From assembly GCF_900169275.1 (NCBI RefSeq), contig NZ_FXZC01000001.1:310001-374000 (forward strand): a DNA stretch of 64,000 nt, read 5' to 3'. Source of the stretch: Brevibacterium casei CIP 102111 (GTDB lineage: Bacteria > Actinomycetota > Actinomycetes > Actinomycetales > Brevibacteriaceae). The translations under genes were made by a program, and so were the position numbers. The notes under the pieces were generated by a model, which saw only the letters and a program-made list of their open reading frames with translations, searched no databases and was not told where the DNA came from. This document shows positions 42,925-51,486 of this stretch, one piece after another (the first letter of the stretch is position 1; the number at the start of each line of letters is the position of its first letter).

Positions 42925-45702
42925 GTGGTGCGGATCACGAAGATGGGGGGCATGCACATCCCCGCATATCCCCAGAATCCCCAGACCCCCCATCCCCTGA
43001 CGACATCCCCACCGCAGCGGATCCGACCCGACGAGGCGGACCCGCGCACAGCACGATCGAGCCGTCCGCGCGAACTCGAGCGGCTGCGGACGCTTATGGA
43101 GCGCCATCGCGCCGCCGCGGTCGTCGGTCGCACGGGCCTCGGCAAGTCCTCCCTGCTCAGAGAGGTCGAGGCCGAATGGCCGGGACCGGTCCGCCGAGTC
43201 CGCTTCAGCCACTCGGAGCCGGGCACGGACTGCTCGGGCATCGACATCCTCCTCACCTCGCTCGGGGCGATCGACAGCCGCACCTCGGTCGCCGACCTGG
43301 CCCGCGACCGCAGCCAGACCGTCGCCGACGCCGCACAGTCAGCGCTGCGCGATGCCGGAATCCCCGACGGCGCGCTCATCGTCATCGCCGGAGCCGACCG
43401 GATGGACGGTCCGTCCCAGGCCGTCCTCGGCCAGATCCTCAGACACGCGCAGTCCGGATGCGTGAGCTTCGCCGTCTCCGCGAACACCCTTCCCGAGGAC
43501 GGACCCCTCTCGCTCGTGCCCACCGTGGAACTGCGCGAACTCACCCGCGCTGAGCTCGTCGCCGAAGCCCGGATGCGCTGCGACGGTCGGCTCTCCGCCG
43601 AGGCGGCGCAGCTGGCGGCAGCCACCGCCTGCGGACGACCGCACGCGCTGAGGAGCATCGTCGCGGAGATGAACCGCAGGGAGCGGCTCGGAGACGGCCC
43701 TCTGACCATCCCCGTGCGCCTCGGCGAGACCGGGGAGTCGATCCTCCGCGAGATCCTCGGAGATCCCGACCCGCAGACCCTCACCCTGCTCAGACTGCTG
43801 TCCCTGGCGCCGACCGCGCTCTGGGGGCCTCTCAGCGCGAGGATCCCGGGTCTGTGGGAGATCGTCGACGACCTTGAGAGCCGAGACGTCATCGAGCGGC
43901 GCGGACCGCACCTGCGCATCACCCACCACCTCGTCCGAGCCTGGGCCCACCAGTCGATGGGGTCGAGTGAGCGCATCGCCGGCCACGAGCAGCTCGCCGC
44001 GGACTCCGCGGGCGTCGATTCCCGTCTCGAACACTGGCATGCCTCCTTCGCGCGGCCGACCGAGCAGACGGCGCGGGCGCTCATCGACGACGGCAGGACG
44101 CTCATCGCCGAGGGATCGATCGCCGCCGGAATCGAGTTCGTCGAGCGGGCGATGCGGGTGAGCACCGACGATGAGTCCTTGGCCCCCGCGCTCATCGACA
44201 TCGCCCGGCAGCTCTACGAGCGCGGCGAGTTCGTCTTCGCGTCCCGCTATGTGCGCATCGCCGGACAGTCGGGGCACCCCGCGCTCGCGGTGCGCGCTCG
44301 CACCCTGGGCATCCGGATCGCCTTCGTCCAGCGCCAGACCCTGCCCTCCCACCTCATCAACACCTGGTCCAAGCGGGAGCGCGCGGAGGCACCGGCCGAT
44401 GTGGCCCTCCTCCAACTCACCCTGAGCATGTGCCGCTGCGAGCGCGGAGAGTACGCGGAGGCCGAAGAGCTGCTCCGCGAGGCGCGCGGGGCCGAGGACC
44501 ACCTCGACGAGGACGGACGCCGGCTGCTCGAGGCGGCGACGATCAGGCTCGAGAGCGCCCGCGGGCAGGACCGGTCGGCGCTGCAGAGCTTCACGGCGCT
44601 GCGCGACCATGACGGCGAGGACCTCGACCCCGAGTTCGTGCTCGCGGTGGCCTCCGGACTCATGCTCACCGAGCACTTCGACTCGGCACAGGCCGCGCTC
44701 TCCCTCCTCCGCCGCAGCAGCGGGGACGGCACGATCTGGCGCCTGCAGGCGAGCTGCCTGCATGCCGAGACCGCCGTGCGGGCGGGTCGCCTCCGCCTCG
44801 CCGACGAGCTCATCCGCGCCGTGGCCGCCGACAGCGTCACCCTGCCCGAGGTCCGGCCCGACCGGGTCCTCGTCCTCCGCGCCTGGACCCTGCTCATGCA
44901 CGGAGCCGCATGCGACGCCGAACCCGTCGAAGCGCAGCTCGCCGCCCTGGCGACGACGTCGGAGAACCGTCGCCTGCTCGCTGAGCTCAACGCCCTGCAG
45001 GGCTCCTGCCTCCTGCGGATGGGCTGCCCGGCCGAGGCGGTTCGTCACCTGCGGCGGTGTGACGAGCTCTCGGCGAACGAGGTCAATCCCAACGTCCGCC
45101 GACACGAAGCGGACCTCATCGAAGCCCTCGTCGAGATCGGACGCAGAGAACACGCCGCACTCCTCGTCCAGCAGCTGCGCAAGCGGGTCGAACGCTGTCC
45201 CTCACGCTGGGCGGAACTCGCCCTGCGCCGCGGCGAGGCCCTCCTCGCGTCAGGGGACAGGGGCAATGAGCTCTTCAACCTCGCGCTGAGGTCGTGGGGG
45301 GCTCAGGACTCCCTCTACGAGAAGGCGCTCACCCATTCCGCCTTCGGCCGGCGTCTCCAGCAGCTCGGGTCCGAATCCCGTGCCCGGGAGCAGTTCCTCG
45401 CCGCCGAGGCGATCCTCACCGAGCTCGGTGTCGAACGCGGCGTGGCATCCTCAGGGCCGCCCGCTCCGCCGCCTGCGGCAGCGCCGGCGCTCCCGCAGCT
45501 CGCCGAGCTCAGCGAGGAGGAGCTCAAAGTCGTCGAGCTCGTCAGGGCAGGTCTGAAGAACAAGGACATCGCCCGTCGGGTCTTCGTCTCCCTGCGCACC
45601 GTCGAGCTCCGTCTCACCGCCGCCTACCGCAAGCTCGGAGTGGGGTCGCGGACCGAACTCGTCTCCCTGCTGGCCGGCAATCCGAGGCTCGCCGCCGTCT
45701 GA
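42925..45702 (+). CDS. Large STAND/LuxR regulator 3
   Basis: A 925-residue LAL-type regulator. Walker A VVGRTGLGKSSLL is intact (near 70); the Walker B region IVIAGADRMDGPSQ is degenerate. A long TPR-like array follows and a C-terminal LuxR HTH: LSEEELKVVELVRAGLKNKDIARRVFVSLRTVELRLTAAYRKLG (about 860-905). A Pro-rich linker (PPAPPPAAAPALPQ) precedes the HTH. The start is uncertain: GTG 42925, ATG 42943 or ATG 42952 all lack a clear ribosome site. The nearest downstream genes are the glycan locus, 215 bp further. Confidence 0.88.
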   Translation: MVRITKMGGMHIPAYPQNPQTPHPLTTSPPQRIRPDEADPRTARSSRPRELERLRTLMERHRAAAVVGRTGLGKSSLLREVEAEWPGPVRRVRFSHSEPGTDCSGIDILLTSLGAIDSRTSVADLARDRSQTVADAAQSALRDAGIPDGALIVIAGADRMDGPSQAVLGQILRHAQSGCVSFAVSANTLPEDGPLSLVPTVELRELTRAELVAEARMRCDGRLSAEAAQLAAATACGRPHALRSIVAEMNRRERLGDGPLTIPVRLGETGESILREILGDPDPQTLTLLRLLSLAPTALWGPLSARIPGLWEIVDDLESRDVIERRGPHLRITHHLVRAWAHQSMGSSERIAGHEQLAADSAGVDSRLEHWHASFARPTEQTARALIDDGRTLIAEGSIAAGIEFVERAMRVSTDDESLAPALIDIARQLYERGEFVFASRYVRIAGQSGHPALAVRARTLGIRIAFVQRQTLPSHLINTWSKRERAEAPADVALLQLTLSMCRCERGEYAEAEELLREARGAEDHLDEDGRRLLEAATIRLESARGQDRSALQSFTALRDHDGEDLDPEFVLAVASGLMLTEHFDSAQAALSLLRRSSGDGTIWRLQASCLHAETAVRAGRLRLADELIRAVAADSVTLPEVRPDRVLVLRAWTLLMHGAACDAEPVEAQLAALATTSENRRLLAELNALQGSCLLRMGCPAEAVRHLRRCDELSANEVNPNVRRHEADLIEALVEIGRREHAALLVQQLRKRVERCPSRWAELALRRGEALLASGDRGNELFNLALRSWGAQDSLYEKALTHSAFGRRLQQLGSESRAREQFLAAEAILTELGVERGVASSGPPAPPPAAAPALPQLAELSEEELKVVELVRAGLKNKDIARRVFVSLRTVELRLTAAYRKLGVGSRTELVSLLAGNPRLAAV

Positions 45703-45917
45703 GGGGACGTCTGGCGGCAGTCCGCACAGCCCGCGCGGATGCCCGCAGATCGGCTCCCGCATCGGGTCCGCCGCCCGGACACCGCAATAGCGTGGTGGCG
45801 ATCGCGAATCCCCCGACCGGCCCGATTCTCCCGGGGTCGACACCGACCATCCGCAGCGGAACCGCCGCCCGAGGGCACGAGCGCACCGCAAGTCCCCACA
45901 GTGCATTGGAGTTCGCA

Positions 45918-47912
45918 ATGACAGCATCGGCACACCCCGAGTCCGCTCCGGCGGGCAGTCGGTCGTCACGCCTGGCGATGGCGATCTGGGAGAACAAGAC
46001 GTGGCTGCAGATCGGCTTCGACACATCAGCGTGGCTCCTCGCCGGTGGTCTGGCCTGGCTCGTCCTCGGCTTCGAGTGGATCAGCGGACCGACGATCGGA
46101 GTGGTCCTCGCCGTGGCCCTGGCCCTGCAGCTGCTCCTCGGTCTCAGCCTCGGCCTCTATCGACGCCGCTACCACTACGGCAGCTTCTCCGAGTTCGGCG
46201 GACTCGTCCTCGTCTGCCTCGCGGTCGCGTGCGTGCTCATGGTGGTCACGGTCGCTGACGCCCCGTTCGTCCTCCTCCTCGTCTTCGCCGCCCTCATCCT
46301 CATGTCGGGCACCCGCTACGTCATCCGCTGGCTGCACCAGTTCGCGACGCGCCCCCGGCAGGGGGAGCGGGTGCTCGTCGTCGGCGCCGGCGACGCCGCA
46401 GAATCCCTCATCCGACAGATGCTCTCGGACCCGCGGGGCGCGTACCTGCCCGTCGGCCTCATCGACGACGATCCGCGCAAACGGCACCTGAGCATCCACG
46501 GGGTGCGGGTGCGGGGCACGAGCGACGACATCGCCGAGGTGGTCGACTGGCTCAACGTCTCCGGCGTCATCGTCGCGATCGCCGATTCCGATGCGGGTTT
46601 CCTCCATGCGTGCCGGAACAGCCTGCAGATGACCGGGCGCTGGCTGCGCACCATCCCGCCTTTGGCCGAACTCGTCGATCGTCGGGTGCAGATCGCCGAC
46701 ATCCGCGACCTCCGGGTCGAGGACCTCATCGGACGCAGCCCCATCCACACCGACCTCACCGAGATCGCAGAGACGATCGCCGGACGGCGGGTCCTCGTCA
46801 CCGGTGCCGGCGGCTCGATCGGCAGCGAACTGTGCCGGCAGCTGTCCTCGCTGGGACCCGAGGCCCTCATCCTCCTCGACCGCGACGAGTCGGCGCTCCA
46901 CGGCGTCGAGCTCACTCTCTTCGGATCGGCACTGCTCACCTCGCCCGACACCGTGCTCGCCGATATCCGCGACCGCGAGGCCCTCGATCGGATCTTCGCC
47001 GCGACGCGTCCGCAGATCGTCTTCCACGCTGCGGCCCTCAAGCACCTGCCGATGCTCCAGAGGTTCCCCCAGGAGGCGTGGAAGACGAACGTCCACGGGA
47101 CGCTCAACGTCCTCGAGGCCGCGGCCGCCGTCGGGGTCGAGACCTTCGTCAACATCTCCACGGACAAGGCGGCGGCGCCGACGAGCGAACTCGGCCGCAG
47201 CAAGCGCGTGGCCGAGCAGCTGGTCAGCGGCTTCGCCGCCCGGTCGTCCGGAACCTACCTGTCCGTGCGGTTCGGCAACGTCCTCGGCTCCCGTGGGTCC
47301 GTCCTCCATGCGTTCCAGGAGCAGATCCGCCGAGGCGGTCCCGTGACCGTGACCGATCCCGAGGTGCGCCGGTTCTTCATGACCATTCCCGAGGCCTGCC
47401 AGCTCGTCCTCCAGGCCGCGGCGATCGGGGAGGACGGGACCATCATGGTCCTCGACATGGGCGAGCCCGTGCGCATCGACGACATCGCCCGCAGCCTCGT
47501 GGCGATGTCCGATCGCTCGGCCGACATCATCTACACCGGACTGCGCGAGGGCGAGAAGCTCGATGAGGAGCTCTTCGGCGACTACGAAGGCGCGGTGGTG
47601 CGGGTCCATGAGCGGATCAGCCGCGTCGAGGCCCCTGCGCTCGATCATCGGATCCTCCCGGGACAGTCGGCATCACGGCAGGTCATCGATCTCTTCTGCG
47701 CGCAGACCTGCACGAACGGGCTCGACCGCCCGACCGGGACGGAGCCGACCTCGCACGCCGAGCCGGTTGCGCTCGCGCGCACGGGCACGGCCCCGGCGGA
47801 CACCGCTGCGGAGAGCACCCGGCCCGACGGTCCCGAGACCGCGGCCGAGGAGCCGCGGGAGCTGCTCGAATCCGTCCGCCGACGGTTCGTCGGAGAACCC
47901 AATGCCGTCTGA
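45918..47912 (+). CDS. PglF/CapD-type UDP-sugar 4,6-dehydratase
   Basis: A 664-residue membrane enzyme. Four N-terminal helices (about 35-135) lead to a first Rossmann domain (RVLVVGAGDAAESLIRQML, near 150) and a second SDR domain (RRVLVTGAGGSIGSELCRQL, near 290) with STDKAAAPTSELGRSKRVAEQL providing the active-site Lys. This is the WbpM/PglF/CapD layout: NAD-dependent conversion of UDP-GlcNAc to the 4-keto-6-deoxy sugar. Residues 600-664 are a disordered tail. ATG 45918 has GGAG 7 nt upstream. It is the first gene of the glycan locus and its product feeds the DegT aminotransferase four genes on. Confidence 0.92.
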   Translation: MTASAHPESAPAGSRSSRLAMAIWENKTWLQIGFDTSAWLLAGGLAWLVLGFEWISGPTIGVVLAVALALQLLLGLSLGLYRRRYHYGSFSEFGGLVLVCLAVACVLMVVTVADAPFVLLLVFAALILMSGTRYVIRWLHQFATRPRQGERVLVVGAGDAAESLIRQMLSDPRGAYLPVGLIDDDPRKRHLSIHGVRVRGTSDDIAEVVDWLNVSGVIVAIADSDAGFLHACRNSLQMTGRWLRTIPPLAELVDRRVQIADIRDLRVEDLIGRSPIHTDLTEIAETIAGRRVLVTGAGGSIGSELCRQLSSLGPEALILLDRDESALHGVELTLFGSALLTSPDTVLADIRDREALDRIFAATRPQIVFHAAALKHLPMLQRFPQEAWKTNVHGTLNVLEAAAAVGVETFVNISTDKAAAPTSELGRSKRVAEQLVSGFAARSSGTYLSVRFGNVLGSRGSVLHAFQEQIRRGGPVTVTDPEVRRFFMTIPEACQLVLQAAAIGEDGTIMVLDMGEPVRIDDIARSLVAMSDRSADIIYTGLREGEKLDEELFGDYEGAVVRVHERISRVEAPALDHRILPGQSASRQVIDLFCAQTCTNGLDRPTGTEPTSHAEPVALARTGTAPADTAAESTRPDGPETAAEEPRELLESVRRRFVGEPNAV

Positions 47913-47981
47913 GCCGAAGCGGAGAACCATGCACGGAACAGGCACCGGAAGGTGCGCGATCGAGACGACGGAGGAGTCGGC

Positions 47982-49130
47982 ATGAATGCTCAGTGGAAGG
48001 TCCTCTGCGCCGAGGCGGCTGCGGACCGGGAGGAGTGGATCGGACTCTGGTCCGCCTCGGCGGAGCGGCACCCCTTCGCCCACCCGGACGTCTGCTCCCT
48101 GCTGCGCGCCGGGGAGGGAGCGCTCACCGCCGCGGTCATGACGGTGGGGGAGGGCCACGTCCTCTACCCCTTCTTCCTCCGCGAGATCGATGCGAGGCTC
48201 ACGGGCGGCGATCGGATGTTCGACATCATCTCCCCCTACGGATACGGGGGCCCGCTGCACTGGGGCATCGCCGACGTCGACGCGGCCTCCGCGCAGTTCT
48301 GGCGCATGTTCGATCTCTGGGCGGAGGAGAATTCCGTCGTCAGCGAGTTCTCACGCCTCACCCTCTTCACCGAGACGATGCTGCCCTACCAGGGTACGAC
48401 CCGCCGGCGCCAGACGAACTACGTCCGCGACCTCAGCGTCCCCGCCGACGACCTCGGTCAGAAGGTCGCCCCGAAGGTCCGCAGCAACGTCCGCCGGGCC
48501 CTGCGCGAGGGCGTCACCCCGGTCATCGACACCGAGGGCGAGTTCGTCGACGACTTCGTGCGGATCTACACCGAGACCATGGAGAGGCGCGACAGCGCCG
48601 ACTGGTACCGCTTCGAACGCCCGTTCTTCGAGGGGATCCACGCAGCGCTGCCGGGCCAGTTCGCCTACGTCTATGCCCAGTATGAGGGGCGCCTCGTCTC
48701 CGCCGACCTCCTCCTCTTCGGCAGCGAGGACGGCTACTACTTCCTCGGCGGCACCGAGGCGGCGGCCTTCGGGGTGCGGCCCAACGACCTCGTCAAGGTG
48801 GAGTCGATGAAGTGGCTGCGGTCGCAGGGCCGACGTCGCTACGTCCTCGGCGGCGGCGTCACCGCCGAGGACAGCCTCGAGCGGTACAAGCGCGGCTTCG
48901 CCCTCGATGGCGCCTTCGACTACTTCACCGGCGAACGCATCCTCTCACCCGGCCGCTACGAGGAGCTGCTCTCGGCCCACCGCCGCCGGCTCGCGGACAA
49001 CGGGCTCGACTTCGACGAGACGAGCGACTTCTTCCCCGCCTACCGGCGCGGTGCCGAGGCGCTGAGCGTGCCGAGCACATCGACGGAGTCGCAGCCTGTG
49101 GTCAGGCAGGCCGCAGAGGCGAGGTCCTGA
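47982..49130 (+). CDS. FemAB/CelD-like aminoacyl- or acetyltransferase
   Basis: A 382-residue protein of the FemAB/GNAT superfamily, with the paired-GNAT layout. YPFFLREID, SPYGYGGPLHW and the second-half stretch RRYVLGGGVTAEDSLERYKRGFA are typical of the FemX/FemAB-like and BcsL-like group that acylates peptidoglycan or glycans. It lacks membrane helices and is likely cytoplasmic at the membrane. ATG 47982 has GAGGAG 5 nt upstream. A role in decorating the locus glycan or in attaching it to peptidoglycan precursors is inference. Confidence 0.8.
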   Translation: MNAQWKVLCAEAAADREEWIGLWSASAERHPFAHPDVCSLLRAGEGALTAAVMTVGEGHVLYPFFLREIDARLTGGDRMFDIISPYGYGGPLHWGIADVDAASAQFWRMFDLWAEENSVVSEFSRLTLFTETMLPYQGTTRRRQTNYVRDLSVPADDLGQKVAPKVRSNVRRALREGVTPVIDTEGEFVDDFVRIYTETMERRDSADWYRFERPFFEGIHAALPGQFAYVYAQYEGRLVSADLLLFGSEDGYYFLGGTEAAAFGVRPNDLVKVESMKWLRSQGRRRYVLGGGVTAEDSLERYKRGFALDGAFDYFTGERILSPGRYEELLSAHRRRLADNGLDFDETSDFFPAYRRGAEALSVPSTSTESQPVVRQAAEARS

Positions 49131-49131
49131 G

Positions 49132-50169
49132 ATGGCCTATCCCCGCCTCAAACGCGCGATCGACGTCGCCGGCGCGGGCTTCGGGCTCCTCGCGCTCGCC
49201 CCGGTCATCGCCGTCGTCGCCGGTCTCGTCCTCGTCGCCCACGGCGCGCCGGTGATCTTCACCCAGGAGAGGGTGACCCAGGGCAACCGGATCTTCCGCC
49301 TGAAGAAGTTCCGCAGCATGCGACCGTTCGATCCGGAACGCGGATGGACGAGCGATTCGGCCCGACTCACCGCTCTCGGTCGCTTCATCCGGGCGACGAG
49401 CCTCGACGAGCTGCCGAGTCTGTGGAACATCCTCGTCGGGGACATGAGCCTCATCGGCCCTCGCCCCCTCACCACCGAGTACCTCCCGCTCTACACACCC
49501 GAGCAGCTGCGACGGCACGCCGTCCGCGGCGGCCTGAGCGGGCTCGCCCAGGTCAGCGGCCGCAACGCACTGTCCTGGGATGAGAGGTTCGACCTCGACG
49601 TCGAGTACGTCGAGACGATGAGCCTGCGCACCGACCTGCGGATCCTGCTGCGCACCGTGCTCACGGTCTTCCGCCGCGAAGGAGTCAGCCATCCCGGCAG
49701 TGCGACGATGATCAGCTTTGGGGGCAGCATGCGCTCCGATCTCGTCGAGTTCGAGCAGATCGCGCGCACGCGGGAGCTCACCCAGTGGATGGCGCGGACC
49801 CGGAACGGCGAGCGCGTGGGGCTGTGCGAGATGGTCGGAACCGGTGAGTCGGCGCGGATCATCCGCTTCCTCCCGCATCCGACCAACCCGGCGTTCGACG
49901 CCGACGAGCACGAGTCGCTGTGCCGTGAGGTCATGCGGCTGCTGCTCAACAGGGTGCGTGCCGCCGATGCCGACTACGCCTTCTGCCCTGCCTCGACGGC
50001 AGCGGGCGCGCCCCATCTCTACCTCGCCTCCGGGTTCCGACCCGTCACCGGTTCCCTCGGCACCGTGCCGCTGCCGACGGCCGGGACCGTCCGCCCGGGT
50101 GAGGAGTACCTCTGCTGTTCCCTGCGGTCCGAGGACCGCCCGACCACCGAACTGAGGATGGCGTCATGA
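49132..50169 (+). CDS. Polyprenyl-phosphate phosphoglycosyltransferase fused to a GNAT-like domain
   Basis: A 345-residue protein. Residues 1-195 are a monotopic phosphoglycosyltransferase: one helix (about 12-35), VIFTQERVTQGNRIFRLKKFRSM, the catalytic LDELPSLWNIL and MSLIGPRPL. It moves a sugar-1-phosphate from UDP-sugar to undecaprenyl phosphate. Residues about 200-345 form an extra domain with features of a GNAT acyltransferase (MARTRNGERVGLCEMV, YLASGFRPVTGSLG). Since PglB of Neisseria is a PglC-PglD fusion, the tail may N-acetylate the amino sugar; the fold assignment is tentative. It starts 1 base after the previous gene and overlaps the aminotransferase by 4. Confidence 0.85.
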   Translation: MAYPRLKRAIDVAGAGFGLLALAPVIAVVAGLVLVAHGAPVIFTQERVTQGNRIFRLKKFRSMRPFDPERGWTSDSARLTALGRFIRATSLDELPSLWNILVGDMSLIGPRPLTTEYLPLYTPEQLRRHAVRGGLSGLAQVSGRNALSWDERFDLDVEYVETMSLRTDLRILLRTVLTVFRREGVSHPGSATMISFGGSMRSDLVEFEQIARTRELTQWMARTRNGERVGLCEMVGTGESARIIRFLPHPTNPAFDADEHESLCREVMRLLLNRVRAADADYAFCPASTAAGAPHLYLASGFRPVTGSLGTVPLPTAGTVRPGEEYLCCSLRSEDRPTTELRMAS

Positions 50170-51350
50170 CGATCTCGGATGCCGAATCGACCACTGAGAC
50201 CCGGGCACCGGAGATCGGGCGGGTCCCGCTGTCGACCCCCGACGTGGGTGCACTCGAGGAGGAGTACCTGCTCAGCGCATTCCGCAGCGGCTGGATCGCC
50301 CCCACGGGACCTGATCTCACCGCCTTCGAGACAGAGCTCGCCGCCGCGGTCGGAGTCCGGCATGCGGTGGGGCTCGCTTCGGGAACGGCAGCCCTGCACC
50401 TCGGTCTCCTCGGACTCGGGGTCCGCCCGGGCGACCGTGTGGTGACTTCGACGATGACGTTCGCGGCGACGGCGAATGCGATCACCTACTGCGGGGCGGA
50501 ACCGGAATTCATCGACTGCCGGGCCGACGGGAACATGGATCCGTCCCTGCTCCACGACGCCCTCCGGACCGCCGCCGAGCAGGGACGTCTGCCGGCAGCC
50601 GTCGTTCCCTTCGACCTGCTCGGACGACCCGCCGACTACGACCGGATACTGCCGATCGCCGCGGAGTTCGGTGTCCCCGTCCTCGTCGACGCCGCCGAAT
50701 CCCTGGGGTCCCTCCACTCAGGTCGCGCAACGGCGAGCATGGGACAGGCGGCCGCAGTGTCGTTCAACGGCAACAAGATCATGACGACCTCGGGCGGGGG
50801 AGCGCTGCTCACCGACGACGGCGACCTCGCCGCCTATGCGTCCTATCTCTCCGCCCAGGCGAGGCAGCCGGTGGCCCACTACGAACATACGGAGATCGGG
50901 TTCAACTACCGCCTGAGCAACCTCCTCGCCGCGATCGGCAGAGCCCAGCTCACCCGCCTCGAAGCGATGATCGCCCGCCGGCACGCGAACCGGGCCGCGT
51001 ACGTCGAACTCTTCGCCGGCTGCGAGGGAGTCGAGCTCTTCGGCGCGGACAATCCGCACCCGGACAACGCGTGGCTGACCGCCGTCCTCATCGACGAAGA
51101 GATGACCGGCTTCAGCGCCGACGAGTTGGGGAAGCATCTGGCCGACCAGGACATCGAGACCCGTCCGCTGTGGAAGCCGATGCACCTGCAGCCCGTGTTC
51201 GACGGCTGCCCCATGCACGGCGGGGAGACGGCGGAGACCCTCTACGCGACCGGTCTCACCCTGCCCAGCGGCTCAGCACTGAGTCCGAACCAGCTCGACC
51301 GGGTCCTCTCCGTCATCGACGAGGTCCTCTGCGGAGGGCCGCACCCGTGA
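50166..51350 (+). CDS. DegT/DnrJ/EryC1-family PLP sugar aminotransferase (PglE-like)
   Basis: A 394-residue PLP-dependent enzyme that aminates a keto-sugar. GLASGTAALHLGLLGLGVRPGDRVVTSTMTFAATANAI binds the cofactor, EDAAESLG-type VDAAESLG follows, and the Schiff-base Lys is in SFNGNKIMTTSGGG (near 204); FNYRLSNLLAAIGRAQL closes the active site. With the upstream dehydratase it should make a 4-amino-4,6-dideoxy-sugar. ATG 50166 overlaps the phosphoglycosyltransferase stop (ATGA). Confidence 0.92.
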   Translation: MTISDAESTTETRAPEIGRVPLSTPDVGALEEEYLLSAFRSGWIAPTGPDLTAFETELAAAVGVRHAVGLASGTAALHLGLLGLGVRPGDRVVTSTMTFAATANAITYCGAEPEFIDCRADGNMDPSLLHDALRTAAEQGRLPAAVVPFDLLGRPADYDRILPIAAEFGVPVLVDAAESLGSLHSGRATASMGQAAAVSFNGNKIMTTSGGGALLTDDGDLAAYASYLSAQARQPVAHYEHTEIGFNYRLSNLLAAIGRAQLTRLEAMIARRHANRAAYVELFAGCEGVELFGADNPHPDNAWLTAVLIDEEMTGFSADELGKHLADQDIETRPLWKPMHLQPVFDGCPMHGGETAETLYATGLTLPSGSALSPNQLDRVLSVIDEVLCGGPHP

Positions 51351-51405
51351 TGCGGCAGCCCGTACCCTCACGGCCGGACGGGGGCGCCGCCCGACCTCAT
51401 CTGCC

Positions 51406-51411
51406 TAGCCT
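51406..51411 (+). promoter_or_regulatory. Candidate internal promoter (TAGCCT)
   Basis: TAGCCT lies in the 136-bp gap after the aminotransferase gene, the largest gap inside the glycan operon after its start, about 75 bp before the kinase start. No clear -35 element. Confidence 0.3.
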
Positions 51412-51486
51412 GGGATCAGGGCGGTCATCGCGCCCCACCCGCGCTGCGATCCCCATCCGCAGACGCCGACCCGAGTGGAACGAGAC

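Noticed and set aside
43339-45153. 604-codon open frame opposite LuxR regulator 3
   Set aside because: Antisense to an intact regulator, rich in Gly/Glu/Arg, no ribosome site and no recognisable domain.
46026-47648. 540-codon minus-strand frame within the dehydratase
   Set aside because: Shadow of the PglF/CapD-type gene, which has intact motifs across the same bases.
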